This document shows, piece after piece, positions 1 through 10,802 of a DNA stretch of 64,000 bases. This DNA comes from Deltaproteobacteria bacterium HGW-Deltaproteobacteria-18 (GTDB taxonomy: Bacteria > Desulfobacterota > Desulfovibrionia > Desulfovibrionales > Desulfomicrobiaceae): the NCBI GenBank assembly GCA_002841885.1, contig PHBE01000005.1:62001-126000 (forward strand), in the 5' to 3' direction. Positions within the stretch are counted from its first letter, which is position 1; each line of letters starts with the position of its first letter. The position numbers were made by a program, and so were the translations under genes. The notes beneath the pieces were generated by a model. The model worked only from the letters and a program-made list of their open reading frames with translations. It ran no database searches and was not told the DNA's origin.

Positions 1-897
1 CGTCCCATCCGGCTTACCCTCATCAAACACAATCTCACCATCAAAACCCACAACCTCCGCCACCATGCCCGCGAGTTCGGCGATGGTCACGTCCTCGCCG
101 CAGCCGATGTTGATCAAGGGTGGTTCGTTGTCGCTGAAAAGCGTTTTGGTATTCCCGGCCTCGCCCACCAGAAACACGCAGGCATCTGCTAAATCGTCAC
201 TGTACAGCAATTCGCGACGCGGCGTTCCCGTTCCCCAGACTGTAAAACGTCTGTCTCCACGCACCTTGGCTTCATGCGCCTTGCGGATCAGGGCGGGCAA
301 GACATGGCTGGTTTGCAGGTCGTAGTTATCGCCGGGGCCGTAGAGGTTGGTTGGCATGACCGCAAGGTACCGCGTGCCGTACTGGCGGTTGTAGGCCCAA
401 CACATTTCGATTCCCGCGATCTTGGCCACCGCGTAGGGGCGGTTGGTGGGCTCCAGAGGGCCGGTCAAGAGATAGGATTCGCGGATGGGCTGCGGGCATT
501 CACGGGGATAGATGCAGCTTGAGCCCAGGAAAAGGAGGTGTTGCACCCCGGCCAGGTAGGCGCTGTGAATGACGTTCGTCTGGATGATCAGGTTGGCGTG
601 GATGAAGTCTGCAGGGAACGTATTGTTGGCCTGGATGCCACCGACCCTGGCTGCGGCCAGGAAGACGTGGCCTGGTCGTTCTTTTTCGAAGAATGCGCGC
701 ACTGCGACCTGATCCATGAGGTCCAAGGATTCCAGACGAACTCGGCCCGCTGCCCTGAGACCAAAATCCGGCACCTTGCTGTGGGTGGTGCCAAGGATGT
801 TTTCGAATCCCTGGGCCAGAAGGGCACACACCATGGCGCTTCCGACCATGCCGGCCGCTCCGGCCACGAGGATTTTGTCTGTTTTGTTCATTGTCAT
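1..897 (-). CDS. fcl: GDP-L-fucose synthase, C-terminus outside window
   Basis: Epimerase/reductase that converts GDP-4-keto-6-deoxymannose to GDP-L-fucose in the cytoplasm, for surface polysaccharide. About 298 residues are visible; the family is near 310-325, so only a short C-terminal piece is missing. The N-terminus has the Rossmann motif GAAGMVGSA, then GSSCIYP and the catalytic PYAVAKIAG (Tyr-x3-Lys), and a Cys-bearing segment GIEMCWAYNRQYG typical of Fcl. Two in-frame ATGs (897 and 891) are possible starts; neither has a strong SD. It begins 13 bases after gmd, which makes its substrate, so the two form one pathway operon. Confidence 0.93.
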   Translation of the reverse strand, partial: MTMNKTDKILVAGAAGMVGSAMVCALLAQGFENILGTTHSKVPDFGLRAAGRVRLESLDLMDQVAVRAFFEKERPGHVFLAAARVGGIQANNTFPADFIHANLIIQTNVIHSAYLAGVQHLLFLGSSCIYPRECPQPIRESYLLTGPLEPTNRPYAVAKIAGIEMCWAYNRQYGTRYLAVMPTNLYGPGDNYDLQTSHVLPALIRKAHEAKVRGDRRFTVWGTGTPRRELLYSDDLADACVFLVGEAGNTKTLFSDNEPPLINIGCGEDVTIAELAGMVAEVVGFDGEIVFDEGKPDGT

Positions 898-910
898 GAA
901 TCCCGCCGCC

Positions 911-2029
911 TCACTCCTGCGGCGTATTGACGCAAAACCCCGCCCGCACGCACAGCTCTTCCTTTTTCGCGTCTTCCAGGTCCGCGCGCACCATTTCGGC
1001 GACCAGTTCCCGGAAAGTGATCCTCGGCTTCCAGCCGAGCTTCTCTTTCCCCTTGGACGGATCGCCAAGCAGGGTTTCCACCTCGGTGGGGCGGAAATAG
1101 CGCGGATCTACGGCTACCACGATCTTGCCGTTGGCGGGGTTGATGCCCTTCTCGTCCACTCCTTCGCCTGAAAATTCGATGGTCATGCCCAGCTCCCTGG
1201 CTGCGGCCTGCACGAAGTCGCGCACCGAGTGCTGCTCGCCGGTGGCGATGACGTAATCGTCCGGAGAGTCCTGCTGCAGCATGAGCCACTGCATCTCCAC
1301 GTAGTCCTTGGCATGGCCCCAGTCACGCAGGGCGTTCAGGTTGCCCAGATACAGGCAGTCCTGCAGGCCTAGGTAAATCCTGACCATGGCGCGGGTGATC
1401 TTGCGGGTGACGAAGGTCTCACCGCGCAGGGGCGACTCGTGGTTGAAGAGGATGCCGTTGCAGGCATACATGCCGTACGCTTCGCGGTAGTTGACCGTGA
1501 TCCAGTAGGCGTAGAGCTTGGCGCAGGCGTAGGGAGAGCGCGGATAGAAAGGCGTCTTCTCGGTCTGGGGGACTTCCTGCACCAGGCCGTACAACTCGGA
1601 TGTCGAAGCCTGATAAAACCGCGTCGTTTTCTCCAGCCCCAGGATTCGGATGGCCTCCAGCATGCGCAGTGTGCCCAGACCGTCCACGTTAGCCGTGTAT
1701 TCCGGCGTTTCAAAGGATACCTGAACGTGGGACTGGGCGGCGAGGTTGTAGATCTCGTCGGGCCGGACCTCCTGGATGATGCGGATCAGGTTCGAAGCAT
1801 CGGTCAGATCGCCGTAGTGCAGAAAAAACCTGCGGCCCTGCTCGTGAGGGTCCTGGTAGAGGTGATCGACGCGATCCGTGTTGAAGAGCGACGCCCTGCG
1901 CTTGATGCCATGTACCTCATATCCCTTGGCCAGCAGAAACTCGGCCAGATAAGCTCCATCCTGACCGGTGATGCCGGTGATGAGGGCTTTTTTCAAGGAG
2001 GCTGGTCGCGGTGCGTCACAATTCTGCAT
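911..2029 (-). CDS. gmd: GDP-mannose 4,6-dehydratase
   Basis: Makes GDP-4-keto-6-deoxy-D-mannose from GDP-mannose, the step before Fcl. It has 372 residues, the usual length. The NAD(P)-binding motif [15 protein letters not shown] lies near residues 18-32. The active site is visible as STSELYG and [15 protein letters not shown] (Tyr-x3-Lys). A later stretch has the family's [14 protein letters not shown]. The ATG at 2029 follows a weak AGGA element. gmd precedes fcl on the minus strand, so this end of the window supplies GDP-fucose or a related deoxysugar for LPS, capsule or glycoprotein. The rest of that cluster is presumably to the left, outside the window. Confidence 0.97.
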   Translation of the reverse strand: MQNCDAPRPASLKKALITGITGQDGAYLAEFLLAKGYEVHGIKRRASLFNTDRVDHLYQDPHEQGRRFFLHYGDLTDASNLIRIIQEVRPDEIYNLAAQSHVQVSFETPEYTANVDGLGTLRMLEAIRILGLEKTTRFYQASTSELYGLVQEVPQTEKTPFYPRSPYACAKLYAYWITVNYREAYGMYACNGILFNHESPLRGETFVTRKITRAMVRIYLGLQDCLYLGNLNALRDWGHAKDYVEMQWLMLQQDSPDDYVIATGEQHSVRDFVQAAARELGMTIEFSGEGVDEKGINPANGKIVVAVDPRYFRPTEVETLLGDPSKGKEKLGWKPRITFRELVAEMVRADLEDAKKEELCVRAGFCVNTPQE

Positions 2030-2072
2030 GTGTCGTTTCCTGTTTCAAGTTTTGGCTTTACCCGGCACGGGG

Positions 2073-2597
2073 CTAAACCACCTTCCAATACGGCCGCTGC
2101 AAAAAAATCTGTTTCGAGACCTTGAATTCATCCACCCCTATCACCATCACCCGCAACTTTCTCCGGATCTTGCCTTCGGTCAAGCGCACATACTCGCCCA
2201 GCCTGTCCGCCTTGACCTCGCCGACGATCAAAAGGTCGATGAGCCCGGAGTCCTTGCCCAGGGCGTAGTCGTCGAGGATGTAGACCGCGTGTACGTCGCC
2301 AAGATCCCGGCGGACGTCTTCGACCACGCGGTCGATGCCCAGGCTCTTTTTGACGATAGAGTGCAGTTCGGGAAAAATGGGGTGCTTGGTGTTGGCGCGG
2401 AAGAAAAGGGAGCGGCCCTGTTTTTTCTTTTCCAGATAGCCGGCTTCGGTCAGGCTATCGAGTTCTTCCTTGACGGCGTTGGGGGATACGGCGAACTCCG
2501 TTGCCAACTCCCTGAGATAGCAGGACACGTCAGGGTTGAGAAAAAGTTTGAGCAGCAATTGAATGCGTGTTTTGGATGAGAACAGTTCCGAAAGCAT
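2073..2597 (-). CDS. Winged-HTH protein with degenerate nucleotidyltransferase-like domain
   Basis: A 174-residue protein. Residues 1-75 look like an ArsR/MarR-type winged helix (SSKTRIQLLLKLFLNP, then a recognition-helix stretch SPNAVKEELDSLTEAGY). Residues 80-174 resemble the nucleotidyltransferase fold. However, the GS-x-x-x-G loop reads DDYALG and the metal-binding D-x-D position reads LID, so catalysis is unlikely. The longer reading frame to 2663 is rejected because it runs through the terminator of the upstream gene; the ATG at 2597 begins the recognisable domain. It sits 43 bases upstream of gmd on the same strand. I infer a regulator of the polysaccharide genes, but no target is visible. 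Confidence 0.7.
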   Translation of the reverse strand: MLSELFSSKTRIQLLLKLFLNPDVSCYLRELATEFAVSPNAVKEELDSLTEAGYLEKKKQGRSLFFRANTKHPIFPELHSIVKKSLGIDRVVEDVRRDLGDVHAVYILDDYALGKDSGLIDLLIVGEVKADRLGEYVRLTEGKIRRKLRVMVIGVDEFKVSKQIFLQRPYWKVV

Positions 2598-2645
2598 AGG
2601 CTTTTCGTACAGCTGTTTTGAACAATATGCAAGAAAGCGGAACCA

Positions 2646-2679
2646 GAAAAAGCGACTCCCCACAGATCTGGAGAGCCGC
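2646..2679 (-). terminator. Rho-independent terminator after the ComEA-like gene
   Basis: On the minus strand a 10-bp stem (GCGGCTCTCC with GGGGAGTCGC, two wobbles) and 8-nt loop are followed by TTTTTC. It separates the ComEA-like gene from the HTH gene. Confidence 0.75.
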
Positions 2680-2706
2680 TCTCAGGGAGGATGAAAACTG
2701 GCCTGA

Positions 2707-2991
2707 CTACTCTTTTAGCGCCTTCTTCTGGCCCACGATGACGCGATCCTTGATGGCCTCGTACTTGGCCGGTCCGATACCCTTTACCTCCTGGATCTCC
2801 TCCACCGAGGCAAAAGGATGGGCCTCGCGATACTCAACAATTTTGCCGGCGGTCACCGGCCCGATCCCGGGCAAGCTCGTGAGTTCCTCCACGGTCGCGG
2901 TGTTGATGTCGATCAGATCCTGAGCAAGGCCCGGGACGGCAAAAAAGCCCAGGAGCAAAACGCAGATCATCACTTGCAGCAATTTCTTCAT
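2707..2991 (-). CDS. Secreted ComEA-like helix-hairpin-helix protein
   Basis: A 94-residue protein. An N-terminal signal peptide (lysines, then a hydrophobic run ending near VPGLAQ, about residue 24) is followed by a single ComEA-type helix-hairpin-helix domain. Its two hairpins read LPGIGPVTAGKIV and VKGIGPAKYEAI. The domain binds DNA without sequence preference, so the protein probably acts on DNA in the periplasm, as in natural transformation. No other competence gene is nearby. The ATG at 2991 has a strong AAGGAGG SD at 7-nt spacing. Short stand-alone ComEA proteins of this build are common in Gram-negative bacteria. Confidence 0.88.
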   Translation of the reverse strand: MKKLLQVMICVLLLGFFAVPGLAQDLIDINTATVEELTSLPGIGPVTAGKIVEYREAHPFASVEEIQEVKGIGPAKYEAIKDRVIVGQKKALKE

Positions 2992-3186
2992 CAAAATACC
3001 TCCTTATGGATTTCGGAGGATCAATGCACAAATTTCCACTGCTCCACAATATTGATTTATCAATGTACGAAACATGTCCGGCATATAGTCATAAACATAT
3101 ACATAATGCAGCCATGAATACAAAAAGCATAGAATGTAAAATCGAGATATATACGATCGAATACGAGCAGCGAATGCGTAAAAGCA

Positions 3187-3219
3187 TAAAAAAAGCAGGC
3201 CCGACAAATCAGACCTGCT
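3187..3219 (-). terminator. Rho-independent terminator after the U32 protein
   Basis: On the minus strand AGCAGG...CCTGCT (6-bp stem, possibly extended inside the loop) is followed by a run of seven T. It lies 24 bases past the U32 gene stop. Confidence 0.75.
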
Positions 3220-3242
3220 CCGTATCGAACATGCAAACTTGA

Positions 3243-5207
3243 CTACAGCATTTTCAAATCCCAGTTCCAGAGGCCCTGGCGTTCCTTGACCGAGACCTTA
3301 TCGGGCACTGGTTCGTGCAGACGGGTCAGGAGGGTGTACCCAGCCTTTTCCAGCTCCGCCCATTTTTCACTCAGGTCGATTTCCCAGTTGGGGAAGGTCC
3401 AGACCAGCCCGCCGTAGGTTCTTGACCAGAACTGCTCTCCCTTGGGGCTCTGGAATGGCTCTCGTTCGCGCAAATTTTCCGAACGGATGCGCGAGACGCA
3501 CAGGGGATGGATGCCCTTGACCAGAATGCCCAGCGGCAACGGCGAGAGCGCGGGCAACTCCAGGAAGCCCTGACGATCCAGCTCCGGACTGACAAAGGCC
3601 CCTGCAAAACCCATGCGGGAAAGCTCCGCCAGGGCCAATGGGTTGGCCGTGTTGCACATGGGTCCGGCCCAGAAGGTCTGACGCTCGGGCTTGCCGAAAA
3701 GCCCCATCTGCCAGGGCGCGTTCAGCACGAACTGCCGGGCTCCGAGGCGGGTCATGTTGTCCAGGCACTCGGTCCAGGCCTTTTCTTCCCCAGGCCAGAT
3801 CACGGGCGGAAGCCACCACCAGATGCGGCCGAAAATGTTGCGGGATATGTTCCGCTCCACTCCCGGAGTGAGCCAAACGGCCTGCTCGCTCCGATTGCCC
3901 AGACGTGCCGGCAGGCTGCGCCATACATCCATTTCCTGCGCCTTGCCCTTGCGCTTTATGGCTCTGGGCAGGATCGGGGAAAAGGTGGATTCTTTGGTCG
4001 GCCGGTCGAAAACCAGATCTTTTTTCAGATCCGTGATCAAGGCTTGCAGCTCCCGCTCCCGACGGTCCACCAGAAAGACCGGAGCACCCTGGGGAGCGGG
4101 ACGCCCCTGCCCCTTGGCCAGTTCCAGGCGACCGCCCTTGGGGATGTCACGCCGGATTTTGACGGTCTGATGTCCGGCCTGATCCTCGTAACCGATGCGC
4201 AGCAGATCTCCGCCTTTGAGCGGTTCGCGCGGCGAGACGTAGGCGGCCTTGAATCCGCCCTGGACCTTGCCGACCATGTGGCCCGAAGCTGTCTGCTCCC
4301 GGTCGGCGATGGGGTTGCTGGGCCTATGTCCAAGAAAATTGTAGTGCGAGGAAGGCCGCCCCAGCGCCATTTCCAAAAGCCCGAGCGCCGCCTTGCGCTG
4401 GGCCGGGTCGTCGCCCGCGTCACGCAGCATGCGGTAGGCCGTCACCGTGTAATAGACGTAATGCGGACCCTTCTTGCGCCCCTCGATCTTCCAGGAGTCC
4501 ACCTTGTCCACACCGCCCAAAGGCCGCACCAGCACGTCCAGGGACAGGTCGTCACAGGAGAAAAACGAGGTCTTCTGGCTCTTCTGCTGGTACTGACGCC
4601 GGCAGGGCTGCACGCAGCGGCCGCGCAGGCCGCTTTTGCCGCCCAGATAACTCGACCAGTAACACCGGCCCGAGACGGCATAGCACAGCGCTCCATGCAC
4701 GAACACCTCAAGCCCCAACTCCTCGGGACAGCGGGCGGCGACGGCCTTGATCTCATCGACGGACAGCTCTCGGGGGAGCACCAGCCGATCCACGCCCAGC
4801 GCCAGGATTTGCGGCAATCCGGCGATGGTCCCGCCGTTGGCCAGGGTGGAAAGGTGCAGTTCGCCCTTGAACCCGGCCTGCCGGGCCAGGGCGGGCAGGC
4901 CAAGATCCTGCACGATGAGCGCGTCCGGCCCTACCTGCGTCTGCAACCGATGAATGAGACGCCCGGCCTGATCCAGCTCCGGAGTTTTGAGCAGATTGTT
5001 CATGGCCACGTGCACGCGAACGCCCTTGGCATGAGCCAACTCGGTCAGGGCCGCGAGCTCGGTCAGGGAAAAATTCTCCGCCTCCATGCGTGCGGAAAAG
5101 TTTTTCAGGCCGCAATAGATGGCGTCAGCGCCGGCTGCGATGGCGGCCAGAAAGCTGTCAATGTCACCGGCCGGTGCGAGAATTTCGATTTTTTTCTTGA
5201 GTTCCAT
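3243..5207 (-). CDS. Peptidase U32 family protein (RlhA-like)
   Basis: A 654-residue protein. It begins with KIEILAPAGDIDSFLAAI, the start of the U32 TIM-barrel-like domain. The family signature follows in pieces: VFVHGALCYAVSGRC, then RGRCVQPCRRQY with clustered cysteines. Members include proteases and RlhA/TrhP-type RNA hydroxylation proteins. The length, together with an added C-terminal domain, is closest to RlhA (23S rRNA cytidine hydroxylation in E. coli), but the substrate cannot be settled here. Start chosen at the ATG 5207, directly before the conserved domain; the frame runs open to 5348 without conserved sequence. It is divergent from the receiver/TPR gene. Confidence 0.85.
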   Translation of the reverse strand: MELKKKIEILAPAGDIDSFLAAIAAGADAIYCGLKNFSARMEAENFSLTELAALTELAHAKGVRVHVAMNNLLKTPELDQAGRLIHRLQTQVGPDALIVQDLGLPALARQAGFKGELHLSTLANGGTIAGLPQILALGVDRLVLPRELSVDEIKAVAARCPEELGLEVFVHGALCYAVSGRCYWSSYLGGKSGLRGRCVQPCRRQYQQKSQKTSFFSCDDLSLDVLVRPLGGVDKVDSWKIEGRKKGPHYVYYTVTAYRMLRDAGDDPAQRKAALGLLEMALGRPSSHYNFLGHRPSNPIADREQTASGHMVGKVQGGFKAAYVSPREPLKGGDLLRIGYEDQAGHQTVKIRRDIPKGGRLELAKGQGRPAPQGAPVFLVDRRERELQALITDLKKDLVFDRPTKESTFSPILPRAIKRKGKAQEMDVWRSLPARLGNRSEQAVWLTPGVERNISRNIFGRIWWWLPPVIWPGEEKAWTECLDNMTRLGARQFVLNAPWQMGLFGKPERQTFWAGPMCNTANPLALAELSRMGFAGAFVSPELDRQGFLELPALSPLPLGILVKGIHPLCVSRIRSENLREREPFQSPKGEQFWSRTYGGLVWTFPNWEIDLSEKWAELEKAGYTLLTRLHEPVPDKVSVKERQGLWNWDLKML

Positions 5208-5451
5208 GGGAAGACCAACGGCCCGTGGCCGAAAGTTAATATCCACAGGCGAAAGGCCCGCGGCGCTGCTGCGTATGAAAGTACTGATCAAAAGGCAGGC
5301 GAACTGATTCCGGGTAGCGTAACGGACAGGGGGGATGTCAAGGACCAATACGTGCAGGAGCGGCCGGGCGCTTGTTAACTACGCACTAAAAGCGTAAGAC
5401 AATTGCTCGGCACTACCTAAGAACATGTAGGAAAACAGGACATGTAAGCAC

Positions 5452-6504
5452 ATGGGAATGACGGATCTCGTTTTCGTAGCCACAAGCCAGGACTCCCTTT
5501 TCCAGGAAACCAAGGATCATCTTGCCAAGCTCGGATACAGCAACTGCGCACGGTTTTCTTCAGGCAAGGCGGCAGTGGAGTTCATCAAATTCAATCCGGC
5601 GCGGATCATCATCGTCGACACGGAAGTCGAGGATCTGAGCATCGCCGAGTTCGTCAGCGCTCTGCGCGAAGTCCGGCAGGCCGAATATCTGCACATCCTG
5701 GTCATTTCCTCGGAGCGAGCCGAGGAGTTTGTACTTGGCGTCATCTCCGCCGGATGTTCGGGTCTGGTTCTGCGCCCCTACAACCTGACGGCCCTGGAAA
5801 AGCACATGGCCCAGTCCAGAAAACTGGTGCAAGCCCAGGACAGCGACCGCGAAACCGTGGAGCAGGCCGCAACGTTGATCGTGCAAGGCCGCTACGAGGA
5901 TGCCATCGGCGACCTGACGCTTGTGGTCAATCAGGAGGACGAGCAGGCCAGCCGCCTCTTCTTCCGGGGTTGCCAGTTTCTGGTGGACAAGAAATGGTCC
6001 GACGCGATCCAGTCCTTCAACCAGTCCCTGGCCCGCAACCAGACGTTCATCAAGGCTTACGAAGGCCTTGCCCAGGCCTATCTGGGCAAGAACGACACGG
6101 ACCGCTATCGCCATTACCTGCAAAAAGCGGCTGAAGAATATGCAAAACTCAACAACTTTGCCAAGGTTAAAAAAATATTTGTCGAAATCGTCAAATATGA
6201 CGTCAACGCACCCAATCCTTACAATACTCTGGGCATCAGGTTGCGCCAGGAAAAACAGTACAAGGAAGCCATCCAGGCCTATTTTCAAGCCGTACAGCTT
6301 AGTCCCAAAGACGAAAACATTCACTACAACATGGCCAAAGCCTATTTCTGCGATGCGCAACCTGCAAACGCTCTGGAATGCATCAAACTCGCGTTGGGCC
6401 TATCCCCGGAACATCTCGAAGCGCTCAAGATGTACCGCCTGCTGACCGGCGTTTCCTGGGAAGACAATTCAAACGCCCCCTTTCAACCACCCAAGGGGAT
6501 GTGA
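5452..6504 (+). CDS. Pseudo-receiver domain fused to TPR repeats
   Basis: A 350-residue protein. Residues 5-120 have the CheY-like fold. Asp56 (IIIVDTEVED) fits the phosphoacceptor, and Ser86/87 fit the Thr/Ser switch. The acidic pair expected near residues 10-11 is Ala-Thr, and the conserved Lys is Arg108 (VLRPYN), so normal Mg-dependent phosphorylation is doubtful. Residues about 140-345 form several TPR units (for example YNTLGIRLRQEKQYKEAIQAY), a protein-docking scaffold. It is followed after 3 bases by a 67-residue Cys-containing protein, so the two are probably co-translated. No kinase is nearby. ATGs at 5452 and 5458 are both possible. Function unknown. Confidence 0.82.
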   Translation: MGMTDLVFVATSQDSLFQETKDHLAKLGYSNCARFSSGKAAVEFIKFNPARIIIVDTEVEDLSIAEFVSALREVRQAEYLHILVISSERAEEFVLGVISAGCSGLVLRPYNLTALEKHMAQSRKLVQAQDSDRETVEQAATLIVQGRYEDAIGDLTLVVNQEDEQASRLFFRGCQFLVDKKWSDAIQSFNQSLARNQTFIKAYEGLAQAYLGKNDTDRYRHYLQKAAEEYAKLNNFAKVKKIFVEIVKYDVNAPNPYNTLGIRLRQEKQYKEAIQAYFQAVQLSPKDENIHYNMAKAYFCDAQPANALECIKLALGLSPEHLEALKMYRLLTGVSWEDNSNAPFQPPKGM

Positions 6505-6507
6505 GTC

Positions 6508-6711
6508 ATGGCCAAGTTCAGCACCTGCGCAATTTGCGGAAAACTGGTCGATATCGATCAGGAGTCCCACACCCTGTTTCATTGTCGCAACTTTCTGCTT
6601 CGCTCCTTTTACGGTGAAAAGAACGAACACCGCCGCGCACGCCTGCAGGAACGCATCGACACCCTGAACGCCCGCATGCGCGTCAAGGGCAACAACCTGC
6701 TCGATACCTGA
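6508..6711 (+). CDS. Small Cys/His protein, hypothetical
   Basis: A 67-residue protein, not recognised. It has CAICGKLV near the N-terminus and HTLFHC near residue 25, a CxxC plus HxxxHC layout that could hold one zinc ion. A basic, helix-prone C-terminal half follows, rich in Arg. It begins 3 bases after the pseudo-receiver/TPR stop, which suggests translational coupling. The composition and codon use match the neighbours, so I take it as a real gene. Confidence 0.65.
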   Translation: MAKFSTCAICGKLVDIDQESHTLFHCRNFLLRSFYGEKNEHRRARLQERIDTLNARMRVKGNNLLDT

Positions 6712-6735
6712 CCGCTCCACCATCGATCACCACTG

Positions 6736-7440
6736 CTACTTCCCGGAATTTCCCGCTCCCTGCGGCCATGCCAGCCCGTCCAGCGGGCCCAGGGCCTCAA
6801 GGACGCTTACGGTCGTCTCCTCCAGAAACATGGCTCCGCTTCCGGGCGGACAGGCGTAGGAGTAAATCTTTCCGTCCAGGAAAAACCGCAGGGTATGGGC
6901 ATGCAAGTACATGCGATCCGGCCACTGAGGGACAATGGGATGGTAGAGGACGTCGCCCAGAACAGGCGCGCCCAGGCTCTTCATGGCCACGCGCAGCTGG
7001 TGCGTGCGTCCGGTCATGGGCTTCAAAACAAAAAGACGCAGGCCAGGACGCACGGCCCAGCTCAAAAACCGCGTCCGTGCCGGACGCTCCATGGTCCGGG
7101 CCAGCTTCCAGCTGCCCCGCCGCGAGCGGATCATGTCGCCCTGGATCAGGCCCTGCTTCTTGCGCGGGGCAAGGTCCGACAGGGCGATATAGTATTTCTG
7201 CACAGCCCGCTCGCGGAACAGCCCGGCCAGAATCCCGGCCCACGCCCGACTCCTGGCCAGGAGCAGCAACCCGGAGGTGGCCTTGTCCAGGCGGTGGACC
7301 GGAAAGATCCTCTCCCCCAACCGGTCCCGGACCAGGCTGCACAGCCCCGGCTGGCCGTCGCAATCATGGAAATCAAGCCCCGGATCCTTGTGCACGACAA
7401 AAAAACCGCGCTCTTGGGCGATCACGTCAAATCCCGGCAT
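6736..7440 (-). CDS. RluA-family RNA pseudouridine synthase
   Basis: A 234-residue protein that isomerises uridine to pseudouridine in rRNA or tRNA. The catalytic motif HRLDKATSGLLLLAR carries the active Asp, and the second family motif TGRTHQLRVAMKSLGAPVLGD follows. There is no N-terminal S4 domain, so it belongs to the short RluA-like forms; the target base cannot be read from sequence. Start taken at ATG 7440, five bases after the upstream lipoprotein stop, so the two genes are probably co-transcribed. It converges with the 67-residue gene at 6711, with no clear terminator between them. Confidence 0.92.
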   Translation of the reverse strand: MPGFDVIAQERGFFVVHKDPGLDFHDCDGQPGLCSLVRDRLGERIFPVHRLDKATSGLLLLARSRAWAGILAGLFRERAVQKYYIALSDLAPRKKQGLIQGDMIRSRRGSWKLARTMERPARTRFLSWAVRPGLRLFVLKPMTGRTHQLRVAMKSLGAPVLGDVLYHPIVPQWPDRMYLHAHTLRFFLDGKIYSYACPPGSGAMFLEETTVSVLEALGPLDGLAWPQGAGNSGK

Positions 7441-7445
7441 CACGA

Positions 7446-7814
7446 TCACCACTTCTTCTTGGTCTTGTTCTTACGGCCCTTCGGGGGGTATTTGGAGCGG
7501 TGCTCGTCGTAGCGGTAATAAGGCTCCGCCAGATCAAGGTTCAAGGTCACCGGCCCGCCCAGAAGGACCCGCAGATGACGCGGCAGCACCACCGCGCTGC
7601 GCCAGCCACGGTCCAGATAGAAATAGATCTTGCGATCCAGATCGAAGTACACCCCGACATCGGGATAATAGTGGTAGCGGTACTTGTTGCGATACCCATG
7701 GGCTGGGGCGTGGTCTGGCGGACCCTGATGCTGCGGGGGCGCGACGGGTGCGATGACGCAGCCCTGAATCACGAAAAGCGTGAGTGCGAGCAACAGCCAG
7801 TTGTTGAGCCTCAT
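7446..7814 (-). CDS. Small lipoprotein, hypothetical
   Basis: A 122-residue protein. The N-terminus is a lipoprotein signal (hydrophobic run, then VIQGC with the lipobox Cys near residue 19). The mature part is rich in Pro, His, Tyr and Arg, with YRYHYYPDVGVYFDLDRKIYFY in the middle and a strongly basic tail (KGRKNKTKKKW). It is probably tethered to the outer membrane. The ATG at 7814 has an AGGAGG SD. It shares its intergenic region with the divergent P-type ATPase. I do not recognise a named family. Confidence 0.75.
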   Translation of the reverse strand: MRLNNWLLLALTLFVIQGCVIAPVAPPQHQGPPDHAPAHGYRNKYRYHYYPDVGVYFDLDRKIYFYLDRGWRSAVVLPRHLRVLLGGPVTLNLDLAEPYYRYDEHRSKYPPKGRKNKTKKKW

Positions 7815-7842
7815 AAACACCTCCTGACGTTATCGTTTGCAC

Positions 7843-7859
7843 ACTTCACTTCTTGAAGT
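7843..7859. promoter_or_regulatory. 17-bp palindrome between divergent genes
   Basis: ACTTCA-N5-TGAAGT is a perfect inverted repeat in the 139-bp space between the lipoprotein and the P-type ATPase. It is a candidate operator for either gene; no regulator is identified. Confidence 0.35.
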
Positions 7860-7953
7860 TTGCCATTATGTCCTCTAATCAGTAAACACTTGTTTTCTCA
7901 AATTGACGTGAATGCTTTACGCCTGCCCCATCTCCAACACGAGGAGCCTTCAT

Positions 7954-10665
<2,712 letters not shown>

Positions 10666-10670
10666 ACCGG

Positions 10671-10730
10671 GGAGGCAGGCCTCCTCTTTCATCCCAGATG
10701 CCCGATCCGCCCCAAAGCGGGTCGGGCATC
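10671..10730 (+). terminator. Two hairpins after the P-type ATPase
   Basis: A perfect GGAGGC-AG-GCCTCC repeat (10671-10684) followed by TCTTTC is succeeded by a 13-bp stem (10699-10730, ATGCCCGATCCGC with one wobble). Neither has a long T run, so termination is likely but not textbook. Confidence 0.5.
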
Positions 10731-10802
10731 ACTCATAATGATTGACCACGGGGCGACCATGGGCCACAAGTCCGCCTTTCACCACCATCAAGGGAACAAG
10801 AG

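Noticed and set aside
3051-3064. FNR/CRP-like site ATTGAT-TT-ATCAAT
   Set aside because: Half-site spacing is 2 instead of the 4 nt needed, and the region is A/T-rich, so chance is likely.
3507-5378. Long antisense reading frame of 623 codons across the U32 gene
   Set aside because: It lies opposite a gene with clear family motifs, has no recognisable domain and is a G/C-codon shadow.
5422-5450. Direct repeat ACATGTA before the pseudo-receiver gene
   Set aside because: Only two copies of a short self-palindromic word; no spacing or conservation argument.
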